9,814 nt of DNA, from positions 1 through 9,814 of the forward strand of contig DLMZ01000010.1 in assembly GCA_002479415.1 (NCBI GenBank). Direction: 5' to 3'. This DNA comes from Firmicutes bacterium UBA7523. Lineage in GTDB: Bacteria; Bacillota; Dethiobacteria; Dethiobacterales; Dethiobacteraceae. Shown one piece after another: positions 6,473-9,814 of the stretch. Under the pieces are notes generated by a model. That model was not told where the DNA came from. It worked only from the letters and a program-made list of their open reading frames with translations, and ran no database searches. Both the position numbers and the translations under genes were made by a program. The stretch's first letter is position 1. Each line of letters starts with the position of its first letter.

Positions 6473-6499
6473 AAGGTTAGTAAGTTGCTGAAGGTTAGT
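6473..6499 (+). repeat. Direct repeats AAGGTTAGT at the gatC promoter
   Basis: Two exact 9-bp copies of AAGGTTAGT lie at 6473-6481 and 6491-6499, 18 bp apart start to start. They bracket the -35 element (6485-6490), one just upstream and one in the -35/-10 spacer. The placement would suit an operator, but no regulator is known here and chance duplication is possible. Confidence 0.5.
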
Positions 6500-6513
6500 G
6501 ATTATGGTATAAT
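6485..6513 (+). promoter_or_regulatory. gatCAB promoter, extended -10
   Basis: TATAAT at 6508-6513 is preceded by TGG, giving an extended -10 (TGnTATAAT). TTGCTG at 6485-6490 is a weak -35 (3/6) at 17-bp spacing. Transcription would start near 6520, giving a leader of about 45 bases. That is too short for a T-box or other large riboswitch. Confidence 0.75.
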
Positions 6514-6564
6514 TTGCCCGTGGTGTTTATGCTGCGAAATTGTTTAGATAAAGGAGGAGCGGCG

Positions 6565-6852
6565 ATGAAAATTAACAGAGAAGAAGTTGCTCATGTGGCA
6601 CGTTTAGCCAGACTGGAAGTGGACGGGGTCGAGATGGATGCTTATACTGACCAGTTAAACGCTATTTTACAATATGCGGACAAGCTGAATCGACTGGATA
6701 CGGAAAAGATTCCGCCAACAGCCCATGTTCTGCCTATAAATAATGTATTTCGCCAGGACGAGGCTCGTCCCTGTTTGCCTAGGGAAGAGGCTCTGGCCAA
6801 TGCTCCGGATGATGAAGAAGGCATGTTTCGTGTGCCTCGTGTAATTGAATAA
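6565..6852 (+). CDS. gatC: Asp/Glu-tRNA amidotransferase subunit C
   Basis: The 95-residue product is the small subunit of the GatCAB complex, which converts Glu-tRNA(Gln) to Gln-tRNA(Gln), and often Asp-tRNA(Asn) to Asn-tRNA(Asn), in bacteria that lack the direct synthetases. GatC wraps around GatA and stabilises its contact with GatB. The sequence has the family's opening (INREEVAHVARLARLEV), the central LNAILQYADKLNRLDT, and the closing region with PREEALANAPDDEEGMFRVPRVIE. Its length is standard. The start at 6565 follows AGGAGG by 7 bases; an in-frame ATG at 6514 sits directly after the -10 box and cannot be on the transcript. Its TAA overlaps the ribosome-binding site of gatA, pointing to coupled translation. 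It is the first gene of the operon. Confidence 0.97.
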   Translation: MKINREEVAHVARLARLEVDGVEMDAYTDQLNAILQYADKLNRLDTEKIPPTAHVLPINNVFRQDEARPCLPREEALANAPDDEEGMFRVPRVIE

Positions 6853-6864
6853 GGAGGAGTTTCC

Positions 6865-8337
6865 TTGCTTGCAAAACTGACTGTATCTGAAGCTTTGGCT
6901 AAATTACAAAAAAAAGAAGTGAGCTCCCGTGAATTGACGGAAGCAGCTCTTAGTCGTATTGCTGATGTAGAACAAGAAGTAAAAGCTTTTGTGACTGTGA
7001 CAAAAGAGGAGGCGCTGACCGCAGCGTCTATTTTAGATGACAGGCGTTTAAAAGGTGAGACTTTGGGTCTGTTGGCAGGAATTCCAATGGCACTTAAAGA
7101 TAATATGTGCACTAAAGGGGTGCGAACAACCTGTTCGTCAAAGATTTTGCACAACTTCGTTCCGCCTTATGACGCTACTGTTGCCGAACTTTTAAAAAGC
7201 GCAGGGACTGTTTTATTGGGGAAAACAAATCTTGATGAGTTTGCTATGGGTTCATCTACGGAGAATTCGGCGTACTTTACGACAAGGAACCCCTGGGATA
7301 CCAGGTGTGTTCCCGGTGGTTCAAGCGGAGGGTCGGCTGCTGCTGTGGCAGCAGATGAAGCTTTTTTCTCCCTTGGTTCTGACACAGGGGGCTCGATTCG
7401 TCAGCCGGCGGCTTTTTGCGGTGTTGTGGGTATGAAGCCTACATACGGCAGAGTTTCCCGTTATGGTTTGATTGCTTTTGCTTCATCTTTAGATCAAATA
7501 GGTCCTTTTACCAAGGATGTTCGTGACTGCGCCTTGGTGCTTAACGCAATAGCTGCCCACGATTCCTGTGATTCCACCTCTGCAAACGTAGAGGCTCCCG
7601 ACTATACGTCTTTCCTTGACGGCAATGTTAAAGGAATGAAGATTGGGGTACCCCGTGAGTATTTTGCTGAAGGAATTGAAGGCGAAGTTAAGGATGCTGT
7701 GAGGAAAGCTTTGGATGTGCTTGTTTCGCTAGGTGCTGAAGCGGAAGAAATTTCTCTGCCCCATACAGATTACGGCATTCCCGTTTACTATTTAATTGCA
7801 CCGGCGGAAGCATCCAGCAATCTGGCGCGCTACGATGGTGTTCAGTACGGATTCCGTGCTGAAGCCGATAATCTGTTGGACATGTATAAGAAAACACGGA
7901 GCCAAGGGTTCGGCGCTGAAGTTAAGCGGCGGATTATGCTTGGGACTTATGCTCTTAGCTCCGGTTATTATGATGCTTATTATCTCAAGGCGCTAAAAGT
8001 CAGGACTTTAATTAAGAAAGACTTTGACCGTGCTTTTGAAAAGTATGATGTGATTTTGACTCCTACCGCGCCTACGGTGGCTTTTCAGGCAGGGACGGTG
8101 GAAAACCCTTTAACCATGTATCTCAATGATATATGTACAATTCCTGCTAACCTGGCGGGGTTGCCTGCTTTGTCTATTCCCTGCGGCTTTGCCGGCAAGC
8201 TGCCTATCGGGCTGCAGTTGATTGGCAAGCATTTTGATGAAGGGTCTATTCTTCGGGTTGCATATGTTTATGAGCAGAACAGTGGTATTGAGCGCAGGAG
8301 CCCGGAGCTTGGCAAAGGGGGTGTCGCTAATGAGTAA
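6865..8337 (+). CDS. gatA: Glutamyl-tRNA(Gln) amidotransferase subunit A
   Basis: GatA is the glutaminase subunit: it hydrolyses glutamine to ammonia, which is channelled to GatB. The 490-residue protein has the amidase signature and the Ser-cisSer-Lys triad: K78 in MALKDN, S153 in GGSSGGS and S177 in DTGGSIRQPA, with the same spacing as S. aureus GatA (K79, S154, S178). The region continues as GVVGMKPTYGRVSRYGL. Translation starts at a TTG, chosen because AGGAGG lies 7 bases upstream and the N-terminus then aligns with the family. The gene lies 12 bp after gatC and overlaps gatB by 8 bp. The length is typical and no defects were seen. Confidence 0.98.
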   Translation: MLAKLTVSEALAKLQKKEVSSRELTEAALSRIADVEQEVKAFVTVTKEEALTAASILDDRRLKGETLGLLAGIPMALKDNMCTKGVRTTCSSKILHNFVPPYDATVAELLKSAGTVLLGKTNLDEFAMGSSTENSAYFTTRNPWDTRCVPGGSSGGSAAAVAADEAFFSLGSDTGGSIRQPAAFCGVVGMKPTYGRVSRYGLIAFASSLDQIGPFTKDVRDCALVLNAIAAHDSCDSTSANVEAPDYTSFLDGNVKGMKIGVPREYFAEGIEGEVKDAVRKALDVLVSLGAEAEEISLPHTDYGIPVYYLIAPAEASSNLARYDGVQYGFRAEADNLLDMYKKTRSQGFGAEVKRRIMLGTYALSSGYYDAYYLKALKVRTLIKKDFDRAFEKYDVILTPTAPTVAFQAGTVENPLTMYLNDICTIPANLAGLPALSIPCGFAGKLPIGLQLIGKHFDEGSILRVAYVYEQNSGIERRSPELGKGGVANE

Positions 8338-9757
8338 GTATGAGACGGTTATTGGCCTTGAGGTTCATGTGGAGCTGGCAACCAACACAAAGATTTTCTG
8401 TTCATGCCCCACGGAATTCGGGAAGGCTCCCAATACCCATGTCTGTCCCGTTTGTTTGGGCTTCCCCGGCTCATTGCCGGTATTGAACAAAAGAGCTGTG
8501 GAGTTTGCGATTAAAGCAGCGCTGGCGCTCAACTGCGAGATTCCTTCTTTTGCTAAGTTTGACCGTAAGAACTATTTCTATCCCGATTTGCCTAAGGCCT
8601 ACCAGATTTCTCAGTTTGATTTGCCTGTGGCTGTAAACGGGCATTTGGAAATTGAAGTAGGCGGACAGACGAAGAGAATTGGTATTACAAGAGTTCATAT
8701 GGAGGAAGATGCGGGTAAGCTGGTTCATGCCGAATTTGGTGACTATTCATTGACCGATTATAATCGTACAGGTGTGCCGCTTATCGAGATAGTTTCTGAG
8801 CCGGATATTCGTTCAGCCGAAGAAGCAAAAGCATATTTGGAGAAGCTAAAGAGCATTATCCAGTATACCGGGGTTTCTGATGTAAAAATGGAAGAGGGAA
8901 GCTTACGCTGCGATGCTAACGTTTCCATTATGCTCAAGGGCAGTACGGAGTTTGGCACACGCTCGGAAATTAAAAATATGAATTCTTTTAAAGCGGTGCA
9001 GCGCGGTATTGAGTATGAAGTAAAACGTCAAGCTGAGGTTATAGAATCAGGCGGCAAGGTTGTTCAGGAAACGCGCCGTTGGGATGAAAATAAGGGAGTT
9101 ACCTATTCAATGCGTTCCAAGGAAGAAGCGCATGATTATCGGTATTTTCCCGATCCTGACCTTGTGCCGGTCATAGTAGACCGGTCTTGGGTTGATGAAA
9201 TTAAAGCAGGACTGCCGGAAATGCCTGACTCCCGTCGCATGCGTTATATATCAGAGATGGGGCTTCCCGAATATGATGCGGGTGTAATTACCGCATCCAA
9301 AGCCATGGCAGATTTTTTTGAGGCTGCTGCTGCAGGTTATCATGATGCCAAAGCGGTATCAAATTGGCTGATGGGCGATATTTCGGGATATCTTAACGGC
9401 AAAGGCAAAGAGCTTCAGGATACAGATTTGACACCAGCACATTTGGTTGAGCTTTTAAAGCTGCAGGATGACGGCACGATTAGCGGGAAAATCGCGAAAA
9501 CTGTTTTTGAGGAAATGTTCGCCTCTGGTAAAATGCCTGGGGAAATAGTTAAAGAAAGAGGCCTTGTTCAGATTTCCGATGAAGGTGCCATCGCCGCCAT
9601 AGTTGATGATGTAATAGCTAACAACCCTCAGTCAGTTGAAGACTATAGAAACGGCAAGGAGAAAGCTATCGGGTTTCTTGTAGGTCAAGTTATGAAGCTT
9701 TCCAAGGGTAAAGCAAATCCTGGCCTTGCAAATAAATTGCTAAAAGAAAAGCTATAA
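8330..9757 (+). CDS. gatB: Asp/Glu-tRNA amidotransferase subunit B
   Basis: GatB binds the misacylated tRNA, phosphorylates the glutamate (or aspartate) side chain with ATP and amidates it with ammonia from GatA. The 475-residue product begins SKYETVIGLEVHVEL, as expected. A zinc-site pattern of cysteines is present (C24, C26, C39, C42), as is the GatB signature DYNRTGVPLIEIVSEPD at 143-159. The YqeY-like tRNA-binding tail occupies roughly 328-475. The true start is the ATG at 8330, inside ATGAGTAA, which also holds the gatA stop. The frame is open farther upstream (to 8222), but that would add 36 residues read through gatA and absent from the family. The ribosome-binding site is weak (AAAGGGGG, 8 bases away), so initiation probably depends on coupling to gatA. 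Confidence 0.98.
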   Translation: MSKYETVIGLEVHVELATNTKIFCSCPTEFGKAPNTHVCPVCLGFPGSLPVLNKRAVEFAIKAALALNCEIPSFAKFDRKNYFYPDLPKAYQISQFDLPVAVNGHLEIEVGGQTKRIGITRVHMEEDAGKLVHAEFGDYSLTDYNRTGVPLIEIVSEPDIRSAEEAKAYLEKLKSIIQYTGVSDVKMEEGSLRCDANVSIMLKGSTEFGTRSEIKNMNSFKAVQRGIEYEVKRQAEVIESGGKVVQETRRWDENKGVTYSMRSKEEAHDYRYFPDPDLVPVIVDRSWVDEIKAGLPEMPDSRRMRYISEMGLPEYDAGVITASKAMADFFEAAAAGYHDAKAVSNWLMGDISGYLNGKGKELQDTDLTPAHLVELLKLQDDGTISGKIAKTVFEEMFASGKMPGEIVKERGLVQISDEGAIAAIVDDVIANNPQSVEDYRNGKEKAIGFLVGQVMKLSKGKANPGLANKLLKEKL

Positions 9758-9767
9758 CATTTAACGC

Positions 9768-9795
9768 AAAAAAGACGGGATGTCCGTCTTTTTTT
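9768..9795 (+). terminator. Intrinsic terminator of gatCAB
   Basis: An 11-bp stem pairs AAAAAAGACGG (9768-9778) with CCGTCTTTTTT (9784-9794) around a 5-base loop, with the T-run built into the right arm. It lies 10 bp after the gatB stop and ends the operon. Confidence 0.92.
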
Positions 9796-9814
9796 GATAA
9801 GCATTAATTTATGT

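Noticed and set aside
5988..6491. 167-residue open frame on the plus strand opposite the SDR gene
   Set aside because: It is fully antisense to a well-supported gene, has low-complexity composition and no recognisable domain.
6514..6564. Longer gatC starting at the ATG at 6514
   Set aside because: It begins one base after the -10 box, has no ribosome-binding site and adds 17 residues foreign to GatC. The ATG at 6565 has AGGAGG at 7 bases.
6642..7154. Minus-strand open frame opposite gatC/gatA, and similar shadows opposite gatA and gatB
   Set aside because: They lie antisense to conserved housekeeping genes, lack ribosome-binding sites and have no recognisable motifs.
8222..8329. Longer gatB open frame from 8222
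   Set aside because: The extra 36 residues are read out of frame through the end of gatA and do not belong to GatB. The ATG at 8330 gives the standard N-terminus.

Overview
The window looks like a chromosomal segment of a low-to-moderate GC Firmicute, probably Clostridia or Negativicutes (inference). The reasons are strong AGGAGG ribosome-binding sites with 7-nt spacing at nearly every gene, a gatC-gatA-gatB operon, a TTG start on gatA, and a 30-bp CRISPR repeat ending in ATTGAAAC, the style of type I-B systems in Clostridia.

Layout. (1) Positions 11-3411 are a long CRISPR array: 51 repeats that read as identical, preceded by one half-degenerate repeat, enclosing 51 complete spacers of 34-39 bp. 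No cas gene and no recognisable leader lies in the window. (2) Positions 3419-4901 are a 1483-bp IS3-family insertion sequence with terminal inverted repeats, orfA/orfB, an A AAA AAG slippery heptamer and a DDE triad. It starts 7 bp after the last repeat, shows no target-site duplication, and has an unusually long structured non-coding tail. (3) Positions 4925-5401 encode a small protein of the MGMT/alkyltransferase-like fold lacking the alkyl-acceptor cysteine. (4) Convergent to it, on the minus strand, is an extended short-chain dehydrogenase gene (start best placed at 6400). The two share a hairpin that contains both stop codons. (5) Divergent from the dehydrogenase is gatCAB, the tRNA-dependent amidotransferase operon, with its own extended -10 promoter at 6485-6513 and a clear intrinsic terminator at 9768-9795.

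How the parts relate. The array and the IS form an accessory block that abuts ordinary housekeeping DNA. The IS ends only 10 bp before the ribosome-binding site of the MGMT-like gene, so it has probably replaced that gene's promoter region. The missing target-site duplication, the perfect last repeat and the cut-off final spacer together suggest an IS-associated deletion or rearrangement that removed the original right flank of the array. The left end also shows an abrupt breakpoint inside a repeat.

I do not see a clearly new multi-gene system here. The points most worth following are the architecture of the orphaned array with two abnormal ends, the structured tail of the IS, the direct repeats over the gatC promoter, and the cysteine-less MGMT-like protein.
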